Below are positions 22,898 to 33,723 of a DNA stretch of 64,000 nucleotides, in pieces. Positions within the stretch are counted from its first letter, which is position 1, and each line of letters begins with the position of its first letter. A model generated the notes under the pieces. It searched no databases. It had not been told where the DNA came from and worked only from the letters and a program-made list of their open reading frames with translations. This stretch comes from Galerina marginata (lineage: Eukaryota; Basidiomycota; Agaricomycetes; Agaricales; Galerinaceae). The stretch lies in NCBI GenBank assembly GCA_023014335.1, contig JAECYW010000010.1, positions 434,001 through 498,000 of the forward strand, in the 5' to 3' direction. A program made the translations under genes and the position numbers.

Positions 22898-25729
22898 TAA
22901 GTACCCAAAGTTAGCCTTCAATAAACGTTGACAGGCTGATCCAAGGTTGATCTCCAGTTGATTGTTCGTGTGTTGAGCAACCCTCCGTCGATGTCGAAGA
23001 AGTTAATAATCCATCCATGCAATGGGTTTATGCGTGCGCTGCGCAAAGTCTTTGCCGATGTCGTCCTCACGATCGTGATTACACCCAGGCGCGACCTGTG
23101 AATTTTTCTCGCTTTCTCCACTCGACTTCCCCTTGCGCGTTGTCTTACTTCCGAGGATCTGCATGACGAATTTACACATCAAAACGGTTATCTTTATCAG
23201 TCTTTCCCGCTCTCTGATACGTCTTATCGATTGTGGCTTCTGTGGACTGTGATACTTTCTGCTATTCCTAGAGGCATGGCTTTTTCTGCCAGCCAAAATA
23301 CCTATCGAACCAAGTCACGAACGGCAGGTGTGCCTAATAACTACATGTTGCTGCATCTATCTTTAGCTGGCCGCTCAGCTCGAAATTTTCGGATGCGCCA
23401 ACGAGCCATCGTAGTGAAGTGCTACTTTTATACTGGGCGGCCTAAGTAAATAGTCAATCTGGAAGGCAACCTACCTAATTGGCCGCTTTCGGGCTCATTT
23501 ACTGTCTTTGATACGATGGTTTTGTCCTTAGTATTGGTTTTTGTTTCGTACATTCTCAGGTCTGATCCACTCAGGCGCTGCTTTAGACCGCCGGGCGATA
23601 TGAACCAGCATGCCGACTGAAAATGACTGTACACTCGTCCTTTAGATTCCATCATTCGATGCGCTTATAGAATGGATTTTCCAGGGACCATTCGAAGACA
23701 CTATCATCTAGAGGCAGCTTGCTCCCCCGATCCTTGGCTTCGGTCATCCTTGCTCATTTCATTTCTCACTCGGCGGCTTAACTTTTTAAGGAGAACCGAA
23801 CATCTGTCTTCATTCTATGTTCTCAGAAGTCAGGACAATTCGTAAGCATGCCTGTGTGAAAGAACCTTTCTGTGTTCCTGCTCCTGGGTCATGGTACGGA
23901 TATATATTTAGCTAGCTCTTAAGCGATGTCAAGTGGTTTGCCCATGGGTTTCGCCGCTGAGGAAAAATGCTCATAGATTGTTCATCTTCGAAGTCTCTGC
24001 TTAGATCTTAGAGGTCAATACATCCGCCGGTTTCCTGTTCACTATTTGACTAGGCGATTGGAGTACGGAAAAGTAGGCTCTCGACGAGACTGGTTGTTTC
24101 ATTCAAACCCGCTGTGGAGTCTACACACATCTACTTCATTGATGTCAAGACAACCAAGCACAGCCTCGCTTCACGAACTGTGATCGTTTTGCCTCTGCAA
24201 TATGTGGGCGTTGACTTACGCTTTCTGCCTCGAGGAGCATGTATTGACCCATGACATCAAGACGTTGGCATTCTTTTGATGGTGGTCCAGGGAACTTCAC
24301 AGCCTTTCTGCATTGTCTATCATCTTACACTCCAGTTTTCACTCCAGCGAGGAACACATTGACATCGTTGAGATAGAGTCATGGAGCGTATGTATCAAAA
24401 GCAAACCTTGAGAAACTAAGCAGGATGAGAATTTATGGCCCATCTGGATTGGCAGCACATGGACTTGTTCGTATTAGTCGATCATCTGTGCTCTATTAGA
24501 CTCCCACTTGTGATTATCAGTATCACTCTTACCCGGTGGTACGTATTCTACGCAACTCACACATCTGGCGAGTAATACTGACCAAATAACGCGGTTGAAG
24601 GAAAAGATGTAGCTGTCGTTTTGCAAGTTGGGAGTTTCGGTTATTTACAGCATGGATTAATTTATGCCAAGACCGTTATGGTGCAACTTACCAAAGGCAG
24701 TTAGTAATACTAATGCACACATCAGACCGCATAGTTGGTCCTCCAGGTCGCAGCGACTAAAATGGCCCAACCCTTCTTGAATTTATGATGAGGACCTACG
24801 AGTCGATTCAGACGCCCGAAATCAATGCGATCACTCCGCTGACGAAAGTCAGCACGGTGTGAAACGGGCTCGATAGTTTCCTGTTCGCATCCCCGTCTAT
24901 GATATGGTCACCTCTATATTTCGCTGGCTATCTCGCTGATCCGCCGAAAAATTTGATGATCACGATACGCAAGCGCTGCTTCTCCTAAAAGGTTTTATGA
25001 GAGTGCAAAGCCTGAAATAAGTATCTGAAGGATATCTGATCGTCAAAGCGTTCCTTACAATAAATTAACAGCTCTTAAAATAAATTCGCCGAGGTGGCTT
25101 CCCATGAAAGTAAGCCAGAAAATGTACCTCAGGCTGCCTGGCGTCCTGACTGTGTTGGTTTCATCATGATCTGGAGAAGCAACAGTATCATTCCTTATTT
25201 TTTTTCACACAACTTGTCAAACTGGCAAGTCGCCCAGTATCGTAGTCTATACATAACCGGCCCTCATTCATGAGCTCGATCTCGCCATTGACTACCGATA
25301 ATGGGACCAATCCGCGGAGACTTGTCGTTTACTCACCCTGAACTCACTGTGGATCCTATTTTCAATCATAGGTTTACCATTGCATTGTCTCAATGATTTT
25401 TACAAATCTTTCTGAGAGGCGAATGACACACTTTTTATCCACCGTGATCACAAATGATGTCTAACAGAAGTGTATTGCTAGGGGATGAATGAAGTATTGG
25501 GCGATGATTCCAAAACAATGCGATGTGAGTCTATGAGCGCAGAATATGCGAATATTTTAGGGTATTATAAGTTATATGATAGGATGATTTTTCGAGGACG
25601 CCGGTAACGAATAGAACTTGCTGCTCAGGCACCGAACACCTAGTAGATAAAATCAGTTTACACCACAGTACATAAATGAAAAAAATACTCACTGACGAAG
25701 CAAATTAGTTCCTTGGGAATGGGTACAAA
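22898..25729. other. About 2.8 kb gene-free stretch
   Basis: No open frame of note occurs between about 23.7 and 25.7 kb on either strand, and I see no splice chain. The density of stops suggests decayed repeat or plain intergenic DNA. I could not identify an ancestor. Confidence 0.5.
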
Positions 25730-26452
25730 TTAAAGGCAGGAGTAAAGGCTCTTGAATCTCGAGGAATCTCGATTTTCCATCCGCCGGAGTAAATGATTAC
25801 GGAACTCGAGAGAGCTAGGATCGGCTTGCGAATAAGAGACGTCTTCCTCATGGAAATCGCCTCTTCCGGGAAGGATCCACGGCGAGGATGAAAAGGACGA
25901 CCGGCGCGGTGGCGGCGGCAGAGGTGTAATTGGCTTTAACGGTTTATCAGACACGAGGGGTTGATGCTCGATTAGAGGAACAAAACCAGTAATTTTTGTG
26001 GTCGAATGCATCACTATAGTGCCGCACCGATCGGGTAGCGGGTTCGGTACATGACCGTCGTCAATACGGCGCGATGAAGCGAATTTCGTAAGATGTAGTT
26101 CGGGTGCAACCTGACCAGCGCTCCTCGGAGTTCTAGATGGCATGACGCAGTGACAGAATTTCTTTGACCGCGGTTGGGGTTTACTTCCAGAGGCATAAGG
26201 TCGAAGTGACGGGGCATAATACATAAATGGTTCATGATTTTTGTCCGATGAGGTTGGAGGCGCAGGGTGAATCGAGTTGGGTGAAAAATTGGGTGAAAGG
26301 GGCGACATCTCAAAAATTAAATCTGGAGATATATGAAAGTTGTTGGGAGAGTTGTTAGGGGATGAGGTCATCCTGCGTCGTTTGGGAATCTCTATAGGCA
26401 TCGAGCGTAAATGATAGGAAATGCGTTCTGGGCTCTTAGATTTTTCTGTCAC
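25730..26452 (-). CDS. Hypothetical Pro/Ser-rich protein
   Basis: An open frame of about 240 codons with no known domain. It is Ser-, Pro- and Arg-rich with fungal regulatory-protein character: PKRRRMTSSPNNSPNNFH, PRSKKFCHCVMPSRTPRS, PLPPPPRRSSFSSSPW. At its 5' edge the frame starts at GTG, and just before it stands a possible acceptor (cccgttcag), so the true start may be in an upstream exon or at the internal ATG of MPIEIPKRRR (residue 18). It is isolated from its neighbours by long empty stretches. It could be a real gene or a chance frame; codon content favours a gene slightly. Confidence 0.4.
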   Translation of the reverse strand: MTEKSKSPERISYHLRSMPIEIPKRRRMTSSPNNSPNNFHISPDLIFEMSPLSPNFSPNSIHPAPPTSSDKNHEPFMYYAPSLRPYASGSKPQPRSKKFCHCVMPSRTPRSAGQVAPELHLTKFASSRRIDDGHVPNPLPDRCGTIVMHSTTKITGFVPLIEHQPLVSDKPLKPITPLPPPPRRSSFSSSPWILPGRGDFHEEDVSYSQADPSSLEFRNHLLRRMENRDSSRFKSLYSCL

Positions 26453-27276
26453 TGAACGGGGCTGACGGCAAAGAAGATGTTAAAATCGTTGAAACCACTA
26501 TATCTGAACGAACTGACCATTTTACGGAAGTTAAGTAAGTCGGTTAACGAATGTCTGTTCTGTCAATGTCACTGCAAGATTCAAGTCTGCCCCGACTGGC
26601 AACTGTTAGTGAGGATCGTGTCTTGATTGAAGCAGTTCTACAGTTCTAAGGAGCCACGATCAGTTCGACCATGACCATTCGAAACGCAACATGCATATAC
26701 GTACTCAACTTAGAATAGCGTTGAAAATCCCACTGGCAGGACCTTTGCTCGTCAGCCTAGATCCCCTCGTAGCCCTGGCAAGAAGTGAAAACTATCACTT
26801 TCCAAGTTTCGATGATGAACGAAGGCTCTAGAGTAGGTTACGGCGTTCAGCTCCAATGGACCGAGCACCAGTGAGAGTGAGCTGGAAGACACAAGAGCAC
26901 AATTAATTTATAGCTCTGTAAGTAAATGGATTTGACTTCGAAATTTAATTCTCCCCGCACGGTCACGTGAATGAGGCGTAATTAAAACTTAATAAAGGTG
27001 TCTTTCAAATTTGTACTTTGCCCCACGACTTGGCAACAGGAGCCTAGTGACCTTGTTTTTGTCTATAACGCCTGTTCTTGTCCAAAGACAGACTCAGAAA
27101 GAAGCGATAACAGCAAAGTCAACGGCAAGTTGACCGCAAACCAAACTGGGAATGGAGCGGATCATGACGCACAGAGTCTCGACGTTCTTGATTAGGTGCT
27201 GATGATGTCATGCCCATCCCCTATTTAGGAAGAAACAGATGTCGATGAACCCCAATCTCCCATCTTCACCACTACC
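26453..27276. other. Intergenic, divergent promoter region
   Basis: It lies between the minus-strand hypothetical gene and the plus-strand Vip1-like gene. I see no gene. Confidence 0.5.
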
Positions 27277-28415
27277 ATGTCTACCCATACTGTAAACGTG
27301 GGTATCGTTTTCCCTCGCTTACCAACGACTCTGTTAATCCACCTCATCCAAACAGGTTTCCGGCATTGCTGCCACCACCACCAAACAACAACTCAACGAC
27401 TTCTTCACGTAGTGTCTTACCTCACAACCAGTCAATTTCAGTTCACTGATATTCCTTGGTTCACAGGTTTTGCGGGAAGTAAGTTACTTACTTTCCTCTG
27501 ATCTGCGGTGACGATGTCTAACCCTTTGTATCTCGCAGGATTGTCTCGATCGATCATCAGGAAAAGGGGAATACAGCAACAATTGCCTTCGAGAAGCCCA
27601 ATGCTGCGAAGACAGCTCTGATGGTAAACAAATTTTTACTGAGTTTAGATGGGTCTAAATTCCTTAAAGCTCAATGGAGGATCATTGGACGGCTCTGCGC
27701 TCTCAGTGACTTCAGATGTAGTGCACCAGGATGAGGATCACCACCCTGATCACGGCCATACCTTTGAACAATCTGACAAACCTCGTGCAGGCAGTGAGTT
27801 TCGATCAGCCATTTATTGACACTATCGTTAATCCAATTTCAGTTGCCGCTGAATATCTCGCAAAAGGCTATACCCTGTCCGATAGCATTTTGCAGAAAGC
27901 GATTGAGATTGATAGTATGCTCCAGTTGCGCTTTCCAGTGTCATGATGTCCTGATCCGCACATCGCAGACAAACAAGGGATCTCAAAGAGATTCCTCAAT
28001 TATTTTCAGTCTTTGGATAAGTCCGTTGGCCAACGCGCATTAGGTCCAGATCAAACCATCACTGCCAAACTCCAGACTACTGTCGATAGCGCGGCTCAAC
28101 AGGCGAGAGCTATGGATGAAGAGAAAGGCTTTTCTAAAACTGCCAACGACGTATGTTTTAATTGAACTTCACAGCCTCATCCTAATCTGCATCCTTCAGT
28201 ACTACCAATCGGCCATCGCATCGCCTTTTGGACAGAAGGTTAAAGCCTTCTATACCGACACTTCGAAGCAAGTCCTGGATATCCACGAAGAAGCTCGTCG
28301 GATTGCCGATCAACAGAAATCTACTACTGCTTCCTCGTCTACCACTACGGCAAACCCGGTAGGCTCGGCCGCCATCCCCGATCCAAAGACTCAGGCCGCT
28401 CCAACCGTTGTTTGA
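27277..28415 (+). CDS. vip1: RRM RNA-binding protein, Vip1-like
   Basis: A predicted RNA-binding protein of the fungal Vip1 family. Eight exons: 27277-27297, 27356-27408, 27467-27478, 27539-27623, 27670-27793, 27843-27914, 27969-28150 and 28200-28415. They give 254 aa exactly in frame. The N-terminal RRM begins THTVNVSGIAATTTKQQLND and contains FFTFCGKIVSIDHQEKG and the beta-strand GNTATIAFEKPNAAKTAL. The C-terminal half (IAAEYLAKGYTLSDSILQKA, SPFGQKVKAFYTDTSKQVLD) is the helical region shared by the family. The third exon is just 12 nt. All seven introns are 46-60 nt. The product in S. pombe is named Vip1; its molecular job is poorly defined. Confidence 0.88.
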
Positions 28416-29023
28416 TTTGACCAGACGAACATTCGCAGATGATGTGTCCGTGAACGGTGCCAAATGGTACCTACATTTATTTCACTCAGAACGGTTGTAT
28501 TCTACTCGTAGTATTAAATCTGGATTTGCCTGTCTCCTCCCTTGCGAGCTTGCTCAATGACATCTTGTGTGGCGGACTGTGTTCCAAATTAGGCAAGCGG
28601 CCTACCATAATTGCTTGCGATAAGTGTGCATCATTTGCCCTCATCATGACGATTCCAGGGCAGTCTGACCAATAAACAGAGCTTTGGTGTCCATATCTGT
28701 TCCACCAACAACTCTAGACATGTTTACCCACTGTCTCTGAGCTTCCTTTGATTCCACCACAGTGATCAATCCAAATAAAGATTAAGCAACTCCTCCCACG
28801 AAACGGTGATATATCTGGCCCTTTCTGGTGTTGCAGCGTAAATATGTATCTTTGTTATCGGAGAGCAGCTATCGGCCGACAGATATCCAGACCTGTGTTA
28901 TAGAACCCACTTGGTCCGACAGCAGAAAATCGGCCGAAGCTTCCTAGCTAGCGTCGATAGAGTACTTCATGAACTCTTAATAAGCTGGGCTGGAATAGTG
29001 CCAGAGACAAAGATTCGACCAGG
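28416..29023. other. Intergenic
   Basis: The 3' side of the Vip1-like gene and the 5' side of the methyltransferase. Two copies of TCGGCCGA occur about 60 bp apart near 28873 and 28935; their meaning is unknown. Confidence 0.4.
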
Positions 29024-30073
29024 ATGACCCCACAGGACACTGAATTGCGAGTGGAGAACATGCAAGGACGGGATCAGACTGATTCCACTGGATGGTCAGC
29101 ATCGCTTTATAACCAGACAGCCTCGTTTGTGTATTCTCCGGCATTTACTGCCTCTGTCCTGGATCTTTTGGCTGCTCAGCCGGGCGAGAGGATTCTCGAT
29201 GTAGGGTGTGGAAGCGGCGAAGTAACACTGAGAATTCAGGAAATGGTTGAACAGAAAAAAGGTGGAGTCGTTGTCGGAACTGATTTTAGCGAGAGTATGG
29301 TAAGCGCCACGCTCCTCCGCAGTTAGGTGCCTTCTTTGATGAGAGTTCAAATAACGCAGATCAAGCAGGCTAAAGCCAACGGTATTAGGCAGGCATTCGT
29401 CGCGGATGCGCAAAATCTGGAATTCCCGAAGGACAAGCCTGAGTACATGGAGAAATTTGACGGTGTTTTCAGTAATGCGGCTTTGCATTGGTGCAAGCGC
29501 GATCCACTTGGAGTCCTCATAGGCGTTCGAAAGGTGTTGAAGCCAGGTGGGAGAATTGCGGTAGAGATGGGAGGATATATGAACTGCATCGGTTCGTTTT
29601 TGATGCTTGCTTCCCACTATGCCTTGGAAGAACATTCTCATCCCAAAAGACAGGCATCAGGTCGGCGTTGCACGACGTTGTTAGATCAAAAGGTCGCGAT
29701 CCCGAGGAAAGTGACCCCTGGTACTTTCCGTCGATGGAGGACTACGTGAAGGTGTGTTCTTCCGTCCCTACGCAAAGAGATTACAACACCAGGTTAATCA
29801 GACGGGCCCGGCGAGCAGCTCTTGATCACAGCTGGTTTCGAACCGACTCATATGTCTTTGACGCCTAGAATCACCCCGTTACCGACAGGCCTATATGACT
29901 GGCTAAATCTTTTCGTTCGAAACTCTTTCTTGCGCGAATTTTCGGACGAAGAAGCAAGCGAAATTATGAGAGAAGTTGAAGACAGATGTCGTGTGGATTG
30001 TCGCGACGCTAGTGGGAAGTGGGCGATGATGTACACCAGGTTGAGGTTCAGTGCGATTCTCAAAGAAGAATGA
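29024..30073 (+). CDS. Class I SAM-dependent methyltransferase
   Basis: A predicted small-molecule methyltransferase; the substrate is unknown. Exons are 29024-29299, 29360-29591, 29654-29751 and 29819-30073, giving 286 aa. Motif I is ILDVGCGSGEVTLRI near residue 58. VVGTDFSESM forms motif II. FDGVFSNAALHWCKRDPLG is the motif-IV region, and VLKPGGRIAVEMGG is the post-motif strand. The C-terminal region (ITPLPTGLYDWLNLF, NSFLREFSDEEASEIM) is typical of trans-aconitate/malonyl-type fungal methyltransferases. The last acceptor could be 29815 or 29818, which adds or removes one Gln; I chose 29818. Confidence 0.85.
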
Positions 30074-30489
30074 GGTCCTTCTTTCTCAAGGTGGTATCCG
30101 TGTTCATAATTCTGCTTAGTGCAAGTCGCCGTAGTTCGAACATCGTCCCGATGTACCAATTTGTTTGTCGAGATTCGAGGGATTACCGGGAGGGTCGCAC
30201 AGCCTATCCAGATATCCTGGAGTCTTTGCCATTTATAAGTAGGCGTAACAGAATTGCCACATGATATGCGACGAAAGAGAGGAACGAGGCGACCTCAAGC
30301 ATGCCAGAGACCAATACCGACGAAGCCGGCCCTGACGTCGAACGGACCAAGATAGTATGCCACGGTCAGTTCACAGCTCCAGCCTGAGCGACAGTGGTAA
30401 TGACGCATCCCAGTCGTGGCACTGGAATGTAGTTCCTCGGAACACGTACTCCTCTCTTTGTTGATTCCTCGTCTTTGTGTTGCACCTGC
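30074..30489. other. Intergenic or 5' leader of the transporter gene
   Basis: An ATG at 30301 (MPETNTDEAGPDVERTK) followed by a GT donor could be an upstream coding exon of the next gene, but I prefer the later start at 30490. Confidence 0.35.
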
Positions 30490-31981
30490 ATGTCCGCGCG
30501 TCGAAGAAACGCGAAAACCCCTCGCACCACTGTGCCCGGACGAGGGGGAACAGGACTCCCTGAGGCTGCGAACAAAGTCAGTGGAACCCAGTTTCAAGGG
30601 AAAGAAACTCCAAAAGTCGGTTTATTTCAGCTTGCGCCAGCCCTGTTTGACTTCTACTCGGTATGGCGTTACTTTATCTCCTCTGTGCCTTTCTGACCCC
30701 TCTGTAAGGCACTTACGATGGTCTTTGGCGGATGTTGCTCGTTGGTGGATGGTTTCTGTCCGATTCGACTTTCACTAACACAACATTCTCATTAGAAACG
30801 TAGTCGCATACGAACAGTTGCTTAACCTAAACCCTCGGATTGGTGCGTCTAGTTTCGTTTATGAGGCATCTGCGGTTTACAAACTGTGTAATTTCCACTC
30901 AGGTTCAGCCCTTACTTTTTCTCAAATGTTGTTTATCACCGCGCAAACTCTGCCTTCGTTCTTGACGCTCCAGAAAACAAGCTTCCTTCCCCAGCTTAAA
31001 CCTCGACAAGTTCCTTTGAGCCAGTGGGCCCTACAAGTCCTGGTTCTGACAAGTGGATCCTTATTGAATAACTGGGCATTCGCTTATAATGTTCCCTTGA
31101 CAATATTCATTGTCTTCCGTTCTGCAGGCGAGACTTAAAAGTGTGCTTCGAAAGATCTACTTATGCATTATTGTGTTTACAGGCCTACCGGTATCTATGG
31201 TATTTGGGTATCTCATCTTGAAGAAGCGCTATTCCTTGATGCAGCTTGTAAGCGCGACCCGTCTAACCTTGTTCTCTGTTTTAATACTCTTCAGTCTTCA
31301 ATTATTATTGTCACCGCAGGAGTTATTCTGGTAACGTTGTCGAGGACGACACCCGGGACTCTGTCCAACACATCGAAATTCACATCGCCAGAGGATCTAA
31401 AAAAATATTTCATTGGCATTTCAATGATGACTGTATCCTTATTTTGCACCGGGTTTCTGGGACTCCTTCAGGAAAGAACATATGCAGAGTACGGACCTTG
31501 TTGGAGAGAAGGTGTTTTTTACACCGTGAGCTATATCACACAGTATTCATTTCCGGGACTCACAGATAAATTTTAGCACTTACTTTCACTGCCCATTTTC
31601 CTCTTTCTTGGTCGCGATATCAAGCAGGGTATTATGAGCCTATCCAACCCAACATCGACTTCATCAACGGCACTGGCCCTCATGATTTTAATCGGAAATC
31701 TTATCACACAATTAATCTGCGTGTCTGGCGTAAATCAATTGGCCTCAGTAAGCTTACTCCGGTTGTATTACCTTCACCGCCTAACCACCGCGTTTTTATA
31801 GCAAGTGTCCTCGGTGTCAACTAATATTGCACTGACTGCCCGCAAGGCCCTCAGCCTTTGCCTGAGCATATGGTGGTTCGGAAATGACTGGAACAGCCAA
31901 TTAGGCGTTGGTGCTTTCATGGTCTTCTTCGGAAGCTTCTTGTACACCATAAAGGTAGACACAATCAACAAGAAGGAATAA
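30490..31981 (+). CDS. yea4: UAA-family nucleotide-sugar transporter (UDP-GlcNAc/UDP-xylose type)
   Basis: Moves UDP-N-acetylglucosamine or a similar nucleotide sugar across ER or Golgi membranes for cell-wall and glycan synthesis (Yea4/SLC35B4 family). Nine exons: 30490-30576, 30631-30660, 30709-30740, 30796-30842, 30903-31127, 31183-31247, 31295-31525, 31577-31747 and 31802-31981. They give 355 aa in frame. Family marks are ALTMVFGGCCSNVVAYEQL, LLNNWAFAYNVPLTIFIVFR, VSMVFGYLILKKRYSLMQL and SVSTNIALTARKALSLCLSI. About ten hydrophobic segments are present and the tail is Lys-rich (KVDTINKKE), as in ER-retained members. The intron 31128-31182 uses a GC donor. The start is uncertain: MSARRRNAKTPRTT is chosen as the nearest ATG in frame. 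Confidence 0.88.
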
Positions 31982-32216
31982 CTATTGATACAAAGTAGGG
32001 GATACACGGGGATAAAGAATAGTCGACATGTATTCCTGTGGCAAAGTTTCGTGCCTACCATTAATCGTTCGACTCTACAGGAAGTAACGACGATGTGTTG
32101 TGCAAAGGATAAATGGAGGCGGGTCTCTCGGATTTAGAATCTGTGTGTACCTCCCTGTGCACCATCAACTGGATGCTGCGATTTGTACATGTTGCACTCT
32201 GCAGAAGAGTCGTCAA

Positions 32217-33723
32217 TCAAGAGCCTGGAGTCTCGACATGGTTAAACAAAGGACACACCGTTTCGACTTGCCGCAGAAGGCCCCTCAGGCCTTCACGACA
32301 GAGCAAGGTATCCATCAAGGTCTAAAAATGCATTTTTAACGTCAAAAAGGGTAAAGAAAGATTGTCCCTCACGTTTGTATAAAGACGGCTAATTGGCAAG
32401 CCAAAGAATGCAAACATCTGGGTATCTGGTCGTCCCAGGAAAAACGCCAGAGTAAGGATTGAAAACACTCCGCTGAAAAGTCCTGGTAACAAGGGTTGGT
32501 TATCGCAAATCTATACGTGAACAAAGTGGACATGCCATACCGGTTTGAATCGACGTCCGCATAAGTCGATTGATGACTGTGTCAGATTTTTCAAAACCAG
32601 TACGAGATTGTCGGAGAGCATAAATCAATGTTCCTGTAGCACCTGACGGTAAAAACCAATTATAGAGATGTTATCGACGCAACATACCAGATATAAAGGC
32701 ATCTGCAATAACTTCCAATGAAAGCCAGGATGATAAATATGGATTTGCCGAAGACATTTGCGTGGCACTTTGTGATCAAATAAGTTTTAGCTGAAACCTG
32801 AACGGCCTGTCTGGTCACAACTCACTCTTTGACTGCGAGCGTTTTAACGCTACAAACCAGACCGGTAGAAAATGAGCAGAGGGACAGTAACACAAGGCCG
32901 CCATATACATAAATGTTTGTAAGGCGTAATGTTCTAGACAGCATTTCCCGGCGTAAGTGTCGCGGAATAAATGCTGTAACCAAGTTATGCTTACCGATAG
33001 GCGAGGAATAGATGGGTGAGAAGTGCAGTTATAGCAGTCACAAACATCGAGGAAGGATATGGCCAGACAGGTGCTAGAAGGACGATAAATGAGTTTCTCT
33101 CTGCATGGTGTTAGTTAGACCCCTTCCACTCACATAACAACGCTAGGTAGTTTGCATAATTTTCTATTCTGTGTGTTGAAACCGGAAAATTAGATTATTT
33201 CCACGGAGATTAACCTCATACCCACAAGTAATACCATGCCATATAAATCAGTCTAGGAAACAACAAATTAGCATGGTACCGATGCAAAGACTAAGAGACT
33301 TACGACGAGGTATGGAATGTGTCAAGAAAGAATAGAGCTACTACGATCGCTCTGCTCCCAAATTGTCAGTCAGATGCTGTAATGTCTTGTGCCATTTGAA
33401 AAAGAAAACGCACTTGACCCACAGAGGATCGCGGAACTCTGACAAGAAAGAATTAGTAAGAAAATACACGCAGGAGTGTTGGCATCTTACTAGTACTGAG
33501 ATATGCAGAATATTGGAAAGTCACAATGCCATAAAGATAGGTGTTGACTGAGAAGGAACAGAAAATAGGGTATATCAATCTTTCGAAGGTCGGGGCCAAA
33601 CGATGGTCAATGTCCTTACAAAAAACTCCGAGAAGAACAGGACCTGATAAGAATGTTAATAAGGTGATGAGACGAACCTGGCACTAATAAAGACTCACCA
33701 AGATTAGTTTCTATAATTCGCAT
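32217..33723 (-). CDS. DUF6534 seven-helix membrane protein
   Basis: A member of an Agaricomycete-expanded membrane family of unknown function. Twelve small exons: 33723-33699, 33643-33620, 33547-33491, 33438-33414, 33354-33304, 33252-33222, 33098-32995, 32933-32826, 32767-32688, 32642-32541, 32482-32373 and 32321-32217. They sum to 273 aa. Signatures are LGPVLLGVFFNTYLYGIVTF, LDTFHTSSLIYMAWYYLW, SRTGFEKSDTVINRLMRTS and the terminal SRLYTNTLMDTLLCREGL. The join after YYLW is weak: the 123-nt gap to 33098 holds ENYANYLALL (about 33135-33167), which belongs here by family pattern but cannot be fitted in frame. Either the exon is degenerate, or a base is miscalled. It is convergent with the transporter gene, 235 bp apart. 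Confidence 0.78.

Noticed and set aside
24100..24260. A possible retrotransposon pol relic
   Set aside because: Short protein-like runs in several frames could not be tied to any retroelement motif.
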